DNA of 64,000 nt from Egbenema bharatensis. GTDB lineage: Bacteria > Cyanobacteriota > Cyanobacteriia > Elainellales > Elainellaceae. Within the stretch, counting starts at the first letter, position 1. The number at the start of each line of letters is the position of its first letter. The DNA lies in contig NZ_CP182236.1 in NCBI RefSeq assembly GCF_048077055.1, positions 868,001-932,000 of the forward strand, read 5' to 3'. The position numbers were made by a program, and so were the translations under genes. Shown here one piece after another: positions 19,008 to 29,058 of this stretch. The notes beneath the pieces were generated by a model. It ran no database searches, was not told where the DNA came from, and worked only from the letters and a program-made list of their open reading frames with translations.

Positions 19008-19226
19008 ATGGTAGGCATATTCAAGCCGCAGTGTACTAGGAACCCGATTGCAAGAACCCGATCCCAGGCACTCGAACCCAGGCACTCATTGGGTTACAAA
19101 TCCTGTGGAGCGAAAATCCACTATACCTGCGATGAAACCTAAAAAGAAACCAAATGAAGGTAGGATAAAAGCATTTATCTGATTGGATGGTTAGTAATTC
19201 TGCCACTCATTTGAAGGAGCGTGGTT

Positions 19227-20510
19227 ATGGTAACGATCGCATCCATTACGGCGAGAGAAATTCTTGATTCTCGCGGGAATCCGACCGTTGAAGTTGATGT
19301 TGTACTTGATGATGGCAGTAAAGGGCGAGCCGCTGTCCCTTCTGGAGCGTCTACCGGGATTCGGGAGGCTCTGGAACTGCGTGATGGTGATGCGGGTCGC
19401 TATGGGGGAAAAGGAGTTCTGAAGGCAGTCGAAAATGTCAAGACGAAGATTGCCCCTGCTCTGCAAGGTGCTGATCCCTTTGAGCAAGCGGCGATCGACA
19501 AGGCCATGCTCGATCTGGATGGCACAGAGAACAAAGGGACGCTAGGTGCTAACGCGATTCTAGGCGTATCGATGGCGGTAGCCCGGGCAGCGGCCCTATC
19601 GAAAAATCTGCCGTTGTATCGGTATCTGGGGGGGGATGAAGCGATCCTGCTGCCCGTTCCCTGCTTCAACATTCTCAACGGTGGAGCCCATGCCGACAAC
19701 AGTGTGGACTTCCAGGAATTTATGATCGCGCCAGTGGGTGCCCCCAGCTTCAGCGAGTCTCTGCGGATGGGAGCCGAGGTCTATCACGCTCTGAAATCGA
19801 TCCTCAAATCCAAAGGCTACAGTACTGGCGTGGGGGATGAAGGCGGGTTCGCGCCGGATCTGAAGGCGAATGTGGAAGCGGTGGAACTGATTCTGGAAGG
19901 GATTCAGAAGGCAGGCCTGAAACCTGGAGAAGAAATTGCGATCGCCCTGGATCCAGCCACCAGTGAACTATACCGGGATGACGGCAGCTACGAGTTTTTC
20001 AAGTCGGACAAGAGCCGCAAATCGGCCACCGACATGATTGATCTCTGGGAAAGCTGGGTGAATCAGTATCCGATCATCTCCATTGAAGACGGACTGGGAG
20101 AGCAAGATTGGAGTGGCTGGCAACAACTAACCCAACGCCTGGGCAGCCGGATTCAGCTGGTTGGCGATGATGCCTTTGTCACCAATCCCAGCATTATCAA
20201 AAAGGCGATCGAAGATGGAGTAGGCAATAGTTCCCTGATCAAAGTCAACCAGATCGGCTCTGTCACCGAAACGCTGGAAGCCATCCAAATCTCCCTGGAT
20301 GCTGGATACACCTGTATGGTCAGCCATCGATCGGGAGAAACCCCAGATGATTTCATTGCCGACCTGGCCGTGGCGACTCAGACGGGACAGATTAAAACAG
20401 GGGCACCCTGTCGCGGCGAGCGGTTGTCTAAGTACAATCAACTTCTTCGGATTGAAGATGAACTGGGGAGTAGAGCCAAATACGCCGGCTGGTCAACTTT
20501 CAAGAAATAG
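19227..20510 (+). CDS. eno: Enolase (phosphopyruvate hydratase)
   Basis: Enolase converts 2-phosphoglycerate to phosphoenolpyruvate in glycolysis. The protein is 427 residues, as usual for bacterial enolases. The N-terminus reads ITAREILDSRGNPTVEVDV, the metal and substrate region has GDEGGFAPDL, and the signature LIKVNQIGSVTETLEA is near residue 340, followed by SHRSGETPD. I choose the ATG at 19227 because AAGGAG (19214-19219) lies seven bases before it; a GTG at 19221 would be too close. Confidence 0.97.
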   Translation: MVTIASITAREILDSRGNPTVEVDVVLDDGSKGRAAVPSGASTGIREALELRDGDAGRYGGKGVLKAVENVKTKIAPALQGADPFEQAAIDKAMLDLDGTENKGTLGANAILGVSMAVARAAALSKNLPLYRYLGGDEAILLPVPCFNILNGGAHADNSVDFQEFMIAPVGAPSFSESLRMGAEVYHALKSILKSKGYSTGVGDEGGFAPDLKANVEAVELILEGIQKAGLKPGEEIAIALDPATSELYRDDGSYEFFKSDKSRKSATDMIDLWESWVNQYPIISIEDGLGEQDWSGWQQLTQRLGSRIQLVGDDAFVTNPSIIKKAIEDGVGNSSLIKVNQIGSVTETLEAIQISLDAGYTCMVSHRSGETPDDFIADLAVATQTGQIKTGAPCRGERLSKYNQLLRIEDELGSRAKYAGWSTFKK

Positions 20511-20540
20511 TGTTGAAGTTTTGATCATCCAGCTATAACG

Positions 20541-20573
20541 CTTGTGGGGCGGGCATCTTGCCTGCCCAGTTTG
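20541..20573. repeat. Dispersed palindrome family A copy
   Basis: This copy begins CTTGTGGGGCGGGCATC and continues TTGCCTGCCCAG. It fills much of the 79-bp spacer between eno and the acetyltransferase gene and places a hairpin just before that gene's ribosome site. Confidence 0.75.
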
Positions 20574-20589
20574 CCTGAGGGGTAAAATT

Positions 20590-21438
20590 ATGCGACTCCA
20601 ACATCACGACATTCAATCGTTTTACGATCGCACCCAGGACTACCTGCTGCAACACGAGGCAGAGCATAACCTGCTGCTGAATTTGAGCCATACACTGCTG
20701 CATCGACCCGATCGCTATCCCAATCCCCCCTACCTGGTGACGGTAGAACAAGGGAATGAACTAACCGCCGTTGCCCTTCGCACCCCTCCCCATGACTTAG
20801 TGCTGTCCAAAGTCAGAAACCTTTCCGCCCTGACGTTAATTGCGGAGGATGTCCAGCAGACGCAGAAAGACCTGCCGGGTGTGAGTGGATTAGTCGAAGA
20901 AAGCCGCGTATTTATGAACATATGGCAGACCCTCACCGGACAGTCCTTTAGGTTAAATATGGATATGCGAATTCACCAACTCACAACCGTTAATCCTGTC
21001 ACCCATGTGAACGGTCATCTGCGCCTGGCAACTCCATCGGATCGATCGCTACTGATTCAGTGGAATGAAGCCTTTCAGAAAGAAGTCAGCTTACTGTTGA
21101 AAGAAGATACGGAACGAGTGGTTGATGGTGCGCTGGAACGACAAACGGCTTATGTGTGGGAAGATTCCCATCCGGTTTCCTTCGCCTTTGGGGGTCGATC
21201 GCGTCCGACGATGGGCAGAATCGGCCCCGTGTATACACCCCCTGAATATCGCCGCAACGGTTATGCAATGGCTTGTGTGGCTCACCTCAGCCAAAGATTG
21301 CTGGATCAGGGCTGTCAGCACTGTTATTTATTCACCGATATTGCCAACCCCACCTCTAATCATATTTATCAGACGATCGGCTATCGCCCGGTCTGTGACT
21401 GGAGTGATTACACGCTAATCGATCGCGCAACTTCATAG
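20590..21438 (+). CDS. GNAT family N-acetyltransferase
   Basis: This 282-residue protein has a C-terminal GNAT fold (about 140-280). Acetyl-CoA-binding motif A is in VYTPPEYRRNGYAMACVAHL, followed by NPTSNHIYQTIGYRPV, the usual end of the fold. The N-terminal half resembles the duplicated GNAT-like domain of cyanobacterial and Bacillus proteins of this size. I start it at the ATG at 20590 because the open frame before it only translates the family A repeat. The acetylated substrate is unknown. Confidence 0.88.
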   Translation: MRLQHHDIQSFYDRTQDYLLQHEAEHNLLLNLSHTLLHRPDRYPNPPYLVTVEQGNELTAVALRTPPHDLVLSKVRNLSALTLIAEDVQQTQKDLPGVSGLVEESRVFMNIWQTLTGQSFRLNMDMRIHQLTTVNPVTHVNGHLRLATPSDRSLLIQWNEAFQKEVSLLLKEDTERVVDGALERQTAYVWEDSHPVSFAFGGRSRPTMGRIGPVYTPPEYRRNGYAMACVAHLSQRLLDQGCQHCYLFTDIANPTSNHIYQTIGYRPVCDWSDYTLIDRATS

Positions 21439-21469
21439 CGGAATGACGATCGTAGCGGTTTGTGAACAA

Positions 21470-21694
21470 TCATCCATCCAGAAAGTCATCGGGTGAGATG
21501 TTTGCTTGCTTCAAAATGGCTCTCAGTGTTCCTTCGGGCATATCTCCTGGATGGTTGGGGATGGTAGTGTATTGCTGTGTGTTTGGGTTGTACCAAATCT
21601 CGTGGCTTCCTGCGGCTTGGCGATCGAAGACGAAGCCCAGTTGTTTCAATCGTTTAACGATCTGACGATATTTAAATCCAGCAAGTCGCCCCAT
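21470..21694 (-). CDS. hicA: HicA/YcfA-type toxin
   Basis: This 74-residue protein matches the HicA mRNA-interferase family: KYRQIVKRLKQLGF at the start, the catalytic His in AAGSHEIWYNP, then PNHPGDMPEGTLRAILKQANIS, the canonical end. Its ATG overlaps the last base of the upstream antitoxin stop (TAATG). This second hicBA pair is separate from the one in the hsd operon and has a more typical sequence. Confidence 0.9.
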   Translation of the reverse strand: MGRLAGFKYRQIVKRLKQLGFVFDRQAAGSHEIWYNPNTQQYTTIPNHPGDMPEGTLRAILKQANISPDDFLDG

Positions 21695-21924
21695 TAGATC
21701 CCCACAATGAGAGGGTAGTCAAAGACATCTTCAATTTCGTTAAGTTGAATGGGAGTTTGCCTTTCTTCTCGGGCTTCTAAAAGCTTTTTGGCAACATCAC
21801 GGGCAATTTCTAGCGTTTCTGCGATCGTACGTCCTTGAGCAACAAGTCCTGGAATATCATTGGAGGTGGCGAGATAGAAGCCTTCAGGAAGTTTTTCGAT
21901 GTGAAGGGTGGCAATGTGTTCCAT
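21694..21924 (-). CDS. hicB: HicB-type antitoxin
   Basis: This 76-residue HicB-like antitoxin starts MEHIATLHIEKLPEG and contains YLATSNDIPGLVAQGRTIAE, the standard fold signature. I place the start at 21924 because the 27 residues before it are poorly composed. The gene precedes hicA and overlaps it by one base. No separate DNA-binding domain is visible. Confidence 0.85.
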   Translation of the reverse strand: MEHIATLHIEKLPEGFYLATSNDIPGLVAQGRTIAETLEIARDVAKKLLEAREERQTPIQLNEIEDVFDYPLIVGI

Positions 21925-22189
21925 AGTTACTCTGGTTTTCTGGTGAGTCAGGCCCATTTTATCGCGGACTCCTGAAGAGTTGTAGTTGTTGCGAATGCTG
22001 CGCAATTAATTTCTCTAATTCATAAGAATAGAAGCGATCGCTCTTTTATTCTGGTTGAAGATTTGCAGCAACGATTCAGCATTCCCTCAGCAAATTCTCA
22101 GAAACGGTCTTTACGATAAGTTGAAATCATTTGATTGTGATTCATTTCGGTATCGCAATTGATGCTGTAGTGCGATGGAGTAAGCCGAC

Positions 22190-23338
22190 ATGAGCCGCTT
22201 ATCTGCCCGTTCCTTTGTCCAAGCCCCGACCAAGCTCAAAGAGATGACTCGGCTGTTTCGATCGCCCCTTTCCCTGCGAATCGTGTCTAGCATTTTTGCC
22301 AGCTTAGTGGTCATTGAAGGAGTTTTGCTGATTCCATCCGTGAACCGGCGGAAGCAAGAAATCTTGTCCCAACTTGAAGAAGTCTCTGCTGGTAAGGTGG
22401 GATGGATTATTATGACCTACCCATCGGCCGCTGGAGAAGAATTATTATTCCACCTGCGGCAGTTAAAGCAAGACCCGATGCTGCAAGTCATTCTAGGGGG
22501 GGCAGTCTATCGCTCAGACGGCACCCTCATTGGGCAGTTTGGCGAACCGCCCGTCATGGCCTTTGCAGAAGCCCGTCAAACCAGTCAGCTCTATCTGTCC
22601 ACGGATCAGGGTAGTCGCTATGATGTGTCCTGGGTAGCTGAACAATCCAATGGGGATGAGTATGTGCTGCTCCTGCGTCATAATGCTGACGGTACACAAG
22701 CGGCTCTGATATGGTACATCCTGCGGATTGCTGGTTTAGTTCTGGTGATCTCTGCATTCATTACACTGGTCATGATGATCTTCCTGAGCCGTCAATTGAT
22801 TACGCCGATTCTGACCCTGCGCCGTGATTTAGCGAACGCTGGGGAATCGATTCTTATGGATCAACCCGTACCTCGATTTGATTCCTGTGCAACTCCCCGA
22901 CGAGATGAGCTGGGGGAAGTGGCAGGCACCTTTGAGCAAATGTATGAGCAAATCTGGCAGGCAATTTACGCGCGGAAGCAGGCAGAAGCCGATTTGCGGC
23001 AACATAATGAACAAATGCAGCTTTATTTGCAACAAGTCGATCGCGTTACGGCTGCTGCCACAGAAGTGGATCGCGGCACCTTTGAACCAGACAGTTTAGA
23101 TGAGGTAGCCGCCCGTCCGGATGAATTGGGACAACTCGCCCGTATGTTTCAGACGATGGCAACCCATGTGAAACAGCGAGAAGGAGCCTTGAAGCAACAG
23201 TTAATGGAATTGAGCATTGAAATTGATCAGACAAAACGACAGCAGCAAGTGGCTCAAATTACCAAAAGCGATTACTTTCAAGAATTACAATCTGAATTGG
23301 AATTTTATCAGCCTGATCAATTTTGGAACCAGGATTGA
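22190..23338 (+). CDS. HAMP-domain membrane protein without an output domain
   Basis: This 382-residue inner-membrane protein has a first helix at about 29-49, a periplasmic sensor-like segment (about 50-175), a second helix (about 178-203), a HAMP domain (about 204-260, with DELGEVAGTFEQMYEQI), a second HAMP-like signature (RPDELGQLARMFQTM, about 305-325) and a C-terminal coiled coil. No kinase, cyclase or methyl-accepting domain follows. It is therefore an orphan sensor or scaffold that may pass a signal to a separate partner. The next gene is convergent, so it has no operon partner. Confidence 0.8.
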   Translation: MSRLSARSFVQAPTKLKEMTRLFRSPLSLRIVSSIFASLVVIEGVLLIPSVNRRKQEILSQLEEVSAGKVGWIIMTYPSAAGEELLFHLRQLKQDPMLQVILGGAVYRSDGTLIGQFGEPPVMAFAEARQTSQLYLSTDQGSRYDVSWVAEQSNGDEYVLLLRHNADGTQAALIWYILRIAGLVLVISAFITLVMMIFLSRQLITPILTLRRDLANAGESILMDQPVPRFDSCATPRRDELGEVAGTFEQMYEQIWQAIYARKQAEADLRQHNEQMQLYLQQVDRVTAAATEVDRGTFEPDSLDEVAARPDELGQLARMFQTMATHVKQREGALKQQLMELSIEIDQTKRQQQVAQITKSDYFQELQSELEFYQPDQFWNQD

Positions 23339-23378
23339 ATAACCATCAATCACCCCTATCTGGATCCGTGCCAACGGT

Positions 23379-24554
23379 CTAGGATTCAATTTCAGAAGAA
23401 TGGGATCGGTTCCGGTGAACTGCATGTACAGTCGTGATCAGTAGAATGATGACTGTCAAAGGAATGACCACCTTTAACATCAGAGACTCAAAACCTGGGA
23501 GAGTCTGGGAATTCATTGCTTTGAGCAGGAGGTACACCACATAGCTCACGTAGTAGAACAAAAACAGAAAGCCCTCCCAACGGCTCACCATGTACCCCGT
23601 GAAGGCGATCGGTAAGCAAAAAATTTCTACTGCCACAGCAAAGGGAATATTCAGTTGCAGTGCATCGGGTGCCACCGCCACCGCATCCGATGAAATGAGG
23701 GCAGGCAGACCCAGCACAATGACCACATTGCAAATATTGCTGCCAATCACATTACCGATCGCAATATCCCGTTCTCCCTCGATCGTTGCCACCACAGAAG
23801 CCGCCAGCTCTGGTAGTGACGTTCCCACTGCAACCACCGTTAAGCCAATGATTAATTCATCCACCCCTAAAGCCGTAGCGATCGCAACTGCCCCCTCCAC
23901 CAACCAGCGAGATCCAAGCACCAACATTCCCGTTCCCAGCCCGACCTGGATCAGGGAGACAACGATTCTGGGAAAATGAAGCACAAGGGGCAGGGGAGGA
24001 TCAGTCGGGACAGGGGGATTGGCTCGTTCCGGGAAATTCGGTCGATCCAGCCGATCGGATGCCGTTAAATCCAATGGCGCAATCGGGGACTCCTGCAACT
24101 CATCAGTAGACTCACGGTTGGCAACCGATATCGTATACACCACCGCAATCAGGAACAAAATTACCCCATCAATCCGATCAATAAATCCATCCAGACACAG
24201 GGGCAGTAGTAATCCAGTCGTCAAAATCATGACCGGAATATCAATCTGTACCACTTGCTTTAACACCATAATGGGCGCAATTACGGCACAGATTCCCAGA
24301 ATCAGCAAAATATTGGTGATGTTACTGCCGATCGCATTACCCACCGCTAAACTGGCGCGATCGCTGATGATTGAAGTCAAACTGACCGACAATTCTGGGG
24401 CACTGGTGCCATAGGCCACAATTGTTAACCCCACAACCAGGGGAGACAGTCCTACGGTAACGGCCAATTTCGATGCACCGCGTACTAGAGCTTCTGCCCC
24501 TTGCACCAACAGTACAAATCCGAAAGCAAATAAGATGAAGTTCCAAATTGTCAT
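23379..24554 (-). CDS. Ca2+/Na+ antiporter, YrbG-like (CaCA family)
   Basis: This 391-residue integral membrane protein has the two inverted alpha repeats of the CaCA superfamily: VAYGTSAPELSVSLTS with AVGNAIGSNITNILLILG, and VAVGTSLPELAASVVA with AIGNVIGSNICNVVIVLG. The conserved Glu of each GTS-PEL motif is present. A hydrophilic Pro-rich loop (about 150-195) separates the halves. It should exchange calcium for sodium or protons across the plasma membrane. Confidence 0.92.
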   Translation of the reverse strand: MTIWNFILFAFGFVLLVQGAEALVRGASKLAVTVGLSPLVVGLTIVAYGTSAPELSVSLTSIISDRASLAVGNAIGSNITNILLILGICAVIAPIMVLKQVVQIDIPVMILTTGLLLPLCLDGFIDRIDGVILFLIAVVYTISVANRESTDELQESPIAPLDLTASDRLDRPNFPERANPPVPTDPPLPLVLHFPRIVVSLIQVGLGTGMLVLGSRWLVEGAVAIATALGVDELIIGLTVVAVGTSLPELAASVVATIEGERDIAIGNVIGSNICNVVIVLGLPALISSDAVAVAPDALQLNIPFAVAVEIFCLPIAFTGYMVSRWEGFLFLFYYVSYVVYLLLKAMNSQTLPGFESLMLKVVIPLTVIILLITTVHAVHRNRSHSSEIES

Positions 24555-24703
24555 GGATTGTGACAGGACAAATTCTCCTCTGCTGGTAACCCAACCTCGG
24601 AGGCAGCTTTAACTGGCAATGTCCGTTCCATCGATCTATCTCGTACCAAGCATCTTACCAGGGAGCAGAGTGCAGACAAAATCTTCTTTGGATAGATAGG
24701 GAA

Positions 24704-27139
24704 TTATTCGGCGCATTCCAGGCAAATCCGTTCAAAAATTCCACAGGTTATCTGCATTCCCTGCCCAGGAATGCCCTGCGCCCCATCTACCCACGCCTGC
24801 TGTACAGAGAGTCCATGAACCTGCAATTGCACCGAGGCATAGGCAAATGCATAATCCCCTTCCTTATCCCAGTACAGTTCTAAGATTTGATCCCGCCGGC
24901 TGAAGGAAAAGCGATCGATCCGAAATTCCCCCTCTCCATCCCCAGCATCGCTATAGAGGTAGCCCTGTCCTTCACCCGATGAGGACGGATAGAGATGGAG
25001 GGTTAACTGCTGTTGCTCCAGATCCTCCATCGGCAATACACTGCCTGCTTTCACCAACACGGGCATCTGTTCCAGGGGCGCATCTACCTCAATCGTCCTG
25101 CCGCCCGAAATCCTGTGATCATTCCAAAAGTTGTACCATTCTCCATCTGGCAAAGTCACCGATCGGTTCCGGTGTCCTTCTCCCAATACGGGACACACCA
25201 ACAACGCATCCCCTAAACAAAATGCATCATCAATGTCTCGCAGGGTGCGATCGCCCCAATCCAACCAGAACAGGGATCGCACCGGAGGATACCCCTTCTG
25301 ACTGGCTTCCCAGGCCAGGGTATAAAGATAGGGCATTAGTTGATAACGAAGTTGGAGATAAGAGCGGATAATGCTCAGGTATGGCTCTCCGTAAGCCCAG
25401 GGGGTACGGGGCTGAACGCTAGTGGAACTGTGGGTACGATAGAACATTAAAAACGTTGCCATCTGAAACCAGCGTAGATACAGCTCTGGCGATGGATTGC
25501 CCTGAAACCCACCAATATCTGGCCCAGTGAAGGGAATCCCCGATAAGCCCAGGCCAATCACCGTGGCGATCGTCTGCCGCATGGCTGCCCAGGTGCAGAT
25601 GGTATCTCCCGTCCACGTCCAGGCATAGCGTTGGAGTCCAGCCCAACCCGATCGAGACACAATAAACGGTCGCTGGTTCGGACGATAGCGACGCAAACTT
25701 TCATAGCCTGCCCTGGCTTCCAGGAAACCGTACACATTATGCGCTTCTCGATGATCGCCCCTTCGCCCTTCCAGACAGTGCTGGGCCACACTGGGCAGAG
25801 TATGATCGCCCCACAGGACAAACGCCGCCGGTTCGTTCATATCGTGCCAAAATCCCGTAATCCCCACATCCAGCAGATAGGCATACTGACGGCTCCACCA
25901 GTCCCTGACCTTAGGATTGGTAAAGTCGGGAAACACCATTCGTCCCGCCCACACGGGAGCCACCACTAACGCTCCATCAGGATAGGTGCAGAACGCTTCC
26001 AGCACGCATCCCTCCAGAAACAAATTACTCTGGCGACTGTATTTAATGCCCGGATTGTTAATCGCAATGCAGCGAACCCCCTGTTTGATGAGTTCCTGAG
26101 TAAACCGACTGACCTGGGGAAAGCGTTGGGGATCCAGGGTAAAGGGTCGGTGATCCGCCTGACAGTCAATATCAAAGTGAATTGCGCTCAGGGGCAGATC
26201 GTGCGCTTGAAATTCCTCCACTTCTTGCCGAATGGCCGCTTCAGTCCGATAGCCCCAGCGAGACTGGTGATAGCCCAGGGCCCAGCGGGCAGGCATGGGG
26301 GGTCGTCCGGTCAACTGAGTGTAACGCTCCAGCAAATGCGCCGGTTCACCCGTTGTCAGGTAATACCGCAGGGAACCTCCCTCAAAGTCAGCCGTCGCCC
26401 GCTCGGCAAAGGTAAACTCGGCCCGAAAGGAGTTTTCATAGAAAACAAGGTAGCTACCTGCCTGATGGAATCCCAGGTAGACCGGGATGCAGATGTACAT
26501 CGGATCGGTTCCAGGTGGATAGCGTCCCCCCGGATCATAGTTCCACATTCGGTAAGTTTTGACCGATCGAGTGGCATCCTGAACCGTTCGTAAATTCAGC
26601 GAACTCGCCCGCTCGCCTAACCCATAGATTTGCTCATCGGGCATTAAGTCAGCCTGATGAATCCATCGTTCCCCCTGACGTTGCGGCGATCGCTCCTTTC
26701 TGAGCATCTTTCCAGCCGCATCAACCACCGTCAGCCCCCCTTCAGGACTCACCGTCATCTGCATCGCTTCACTGGCGATCGTCCAACCCTCCGACGTTTG
26801 CTTCAGCGTGGTTTCAACAGGTTCCCATTCCTGTTCCACCAGGGCATAGGGGATAGGGGGCAAGCCAGGTCGCCAGTTAATTCGCACCAGATCGGCCAGC
26901 AGAAAATCGATTTCCAGTTCGGCCTGTTCAAAGCGAAACTGTCCCCCCTGCTCGGTTGCCACCGCTTCCAGTAACCTTCCAGGAGAAATTAAGGAGCCAG
27001 ATTTAGCTCGATCGCGGAAGTTCGATTCAGCTCGATCGCGCCTCAGGGAGTACAAAAATGAATCGGGAATGTAGCGTAAAAAAAAGACAGATTTGAACAA
27101 AAAATTAATCCATAGCAAGAATGATCTGATGAATTTCAT
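24704..27139 (-). CDS. Glycoside hydrolase family 31 (alpha-glucosidase type)
   Basis: This enzyme of about 811 residues belongs to GH31, which removes alpha-linked glucose or xylose from oligosaccharide ends. The substrate region begins PMPARWALGYHQSRWGYR. The nucleophile Asp is in GFWHDMNEPAAF and the acid/base Asp in YAWTWTGDT. The beta-sandwich domains before and after the barrel are present. I prefer the ATG at 27139 (MKFIRSFLL); an in-frame ATG at 27235 would add 32 poorly composed residues. The N-terminal hydrophobic stretch IRSFLLWINFLFKSVFFL is unusual for a cytosolic GH31 and could be a membrane anchor. Confidence 0.9.
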   Translation of the reverse strand: MKFIRSFLLWINFLFKSVFFLRYIPDSFLYSLRRDRAESNFRDRAKSGSLISPGRLLEAVATEQGGQFRFEQAELEIDFLLADLVRINWRPGLPPIPYALVEQEWEPVETTLKQTSEGWTIASEAMQMTVSPEGGLTVVDAAGKMLRKERSPQRQGERWIHQADLMPDEQIYGLGERASSLNLRTVQDATRSVKTYRMWNYDPGGRYPPGTDPMYICIPVYLGFHQAGSYLVFYENSFRAEFTFAERATADFEGGSLRYYLTTGEPAHLLERYTQLTGRPPMPARWALGYHQSRWGYRTEAAIRQEVEEFQAHDLPLSAIHFDIDCQADHRPFTLDPQRFPQVSRFTQELIKQGVRCIAINNPGIKYSRQSNLFLEGCVLEAFCTYPDGALVVAPVWAGRMVFPDFTNPKVRDWWSRQYAYLLDVGITGFWHDMNEPAAFVLWGDHTLPSVAQHCLEGRRGDHREAHNVYGFLEARAGYESLRRYRPNQRPFIVSRSGWAGLQRYAWTWTGDTICTWAAMRQTIATVIGLGLSGIPFTGPDIGGFQGNPSPELYLRWFQMATFLMFYRTHSSTSVQPRTPWAYGEPYLSIIRSYLQLRYQLMPYLYTLAWEASQKGYPPVRSLFWLDWGDRTLRDIDDAFCLGDALLVCPVLGEGHRNRSVTLPDGEWYNFWNDHRISGGRTIEVDAPLEQMPVLVKAGSVLPMEDLEQQQLTLHLYPSSSGEGQGYLYSDAGDGEGEFRIDRFSFSRRDQILELYWDKEGDYAFAYASVQLQVHGLSVQQAWVDGAQGIPGQGMQITCGIFERICLECAE

Positions 27140-27561
27140 GGGATACAGCTTGTCCAATCTATCTACATTTCTTTCCCACATCTCGAACCGATCGCTCTTG
27201 ATGCAGTAAGGATTTTGATAGGATCTCCCTATCATGGGATCCTGGTTAACTGACAGATGCGTTCAGATGCTTTTGACCAACAGGTTAGCGAGGCACTTAA
27301 CTTCCTGCGTCCCCTAAAAGAAGGACACTTTTAGCGTGTGCCAGCGAATGAAACCAGAAAACTCAGCCATTGACCGCAGCAAGCCACTCCTGAAACCTTT
27401 CTGAATGCCTCTCTAGGTTGATTTGTTCTTCACTAAAAATCGGTATTTTAGGAATAAAGGTATTTGAGATCACGTTAATCGATCAAGATAATCAATGCAG
27501 TTATAAGACTTTGCCTGCGCAGAAACCTTGTCTTTACAGGAACTTATCCTTAGCCGAGCTC

Positions 27562-29000
27562 ATGCAATCTCTTCCGATTTCTCTCACCATAACGGACATC
27601 CTGGCAGCATTTGGCCGAATGCCCCGTTACATCACTGCGCTAGACTCTGCCACCGTTGCCCTCAAATCCCTCGCTAAATCTCTGCATGGTAAAGATCTGC
27701 CTCCGGAAGGTGCCCCTCCCCAGGCTAAAGCTCTTGCAGGAGAAGCCCTCAGCCATCTGCCTGAACCCATTATTGAACCCTTATCGACCTGGGCGGGTTG
27801 GTTCAATGCTTCGCCCCCTAACATTGTCGATGATGTGCGATCGGAAACCATGTCCCGCTGGGTGTTGAGCCAATATCCCCGTCGCCGCTACCCTGCCGCT
27901 ATGATTGGATCTTGCAATGGAGCAGCCGTCCATCTGGGGACAGCCCTGGGGATTCCCTGGTTGCCGCAAACGCTCCTGGTCTGCCTGCAACACGCTGGCG
28001 ATCCTGATGACCCAATTCAGGCAATGGAATGGGCAGGGAACCCGTTCAACGCTTACTGAGGAATAATCCTGATCTCGCTGTGTACCAGTTGCATGACCCA
28101 AATCAGGATCGGCTCAAGGTGCCCCGCGTGATTTATTTTCGATTGAAGCGGACTCGTCTGGGTGCTACCTACCGACAGTTTCTCAGAGAGAATTTGGAAC
28201 CGGGCGCGACCCTGTTTGTGCTGGACTGTCAGTATCAGTGGTTGTCTACTCAAGTGAGCGATCGCCACATTTTCCAGTTTGGCGGAACCGGACACCTGAC
28301 CCCCGAAGAGTATTTTCAGGACAGCCCGCAGATCCACGAGTTTTTGCAGCGCAACGGCTCCTCCCATCAAACCTGGAATCCCCCGGCTCCCGATGGTTGG
28401 TTCTCGGAATCAGAATGGGGATTTGATCCCGCCTTAGGGGAAGACATAGAAGCCTTTGCCGAGGAATCCGGCTTTAAAGTGCAGCGCATCACCTTTGATC
28501 ATCCCCAGGATTTGAGTCCCATGGTGGCAAACCTGTACCGATGGTGGTATCAACAGCGCAACTTGCCCAGCGATCGGCTGTTTGTCGAGTCGTTTGTCTA
28601 CCTGCAACCCTGGTGGGCATTGCGTTTAGGGTTTGTTCCCTTTTGGACGGTCTTTAACGATCAAACCTCCGCTACCAAGCTGGATCGCTACCTGAGCGGG
28701 GTCAAACCCTATCAGGAAATCTATGCCAATTTGTTCTCCAACGGGCTGAAATCCCTGGGATTGGCTCCGATCGAACAGTGGCGATCGATTCTCGATCGAG
28801 CAGAGCAACGCGGAGAATTTCTGGGCGTAAATCAGCAAACCTACCCCGGTGATCTGGCTTCGTTCTCTAGCCACTATACTGCCCTGAAACAGTTTGAGGG
28901 CAAGCGATACGAGATTCCGGCACCGCTCACCCTCGATCAATTCAACACCTTTCTGGCTCAACATGCTGAAACCCATGAAGCCGTTCAGCTTTTGACCTAA
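27562..29000 (+). pseudogene. Unknown cyanobacterial protein, split by one-base frameshift
   Basis: Two overlapping frames make one protein of about 480 residues. The first part (27562-28059) has an alpha/beta-hydrolase-like strand-nucleophile turn, AAMIGSCNGAAVHLGTALG, followed by GIPWLPQTLLV. The second (28029-29000) continues at QRLLRNNPDLAVYQLHDPNQ and ends near 29000. Adding one base to the GGG at 28036-28038 joins them in frame. I do not recognise a named family; the first half looks hydrolase-like but lacks a clear G-x-S-x-G. The open frame extends upstream to a TTG at 27418, but the composition changes there, and the ATG at 27562 is the better start. Confidence 0.7.
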
Positions 29001-29058
29001 CTCCCGATCGACTCTGGCACAGTTAACAACGAGCGATCGTGTTTAAGTTGCTCCTGGG

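Noticed and set aside
24704..27139. GH31 glucosidase as part of the sugar transporter system
   Set aside because: It is 17 kb away on the opposite strand, so no link can be drawn from position.
27256..27333. 25-residue peptide frame (begins M-R-S-D-A-F-D-Q-Q) between GH31 and the split gene
   Set aside because: It could be a relic N-terminus of a lost gene, but it is too short to support.
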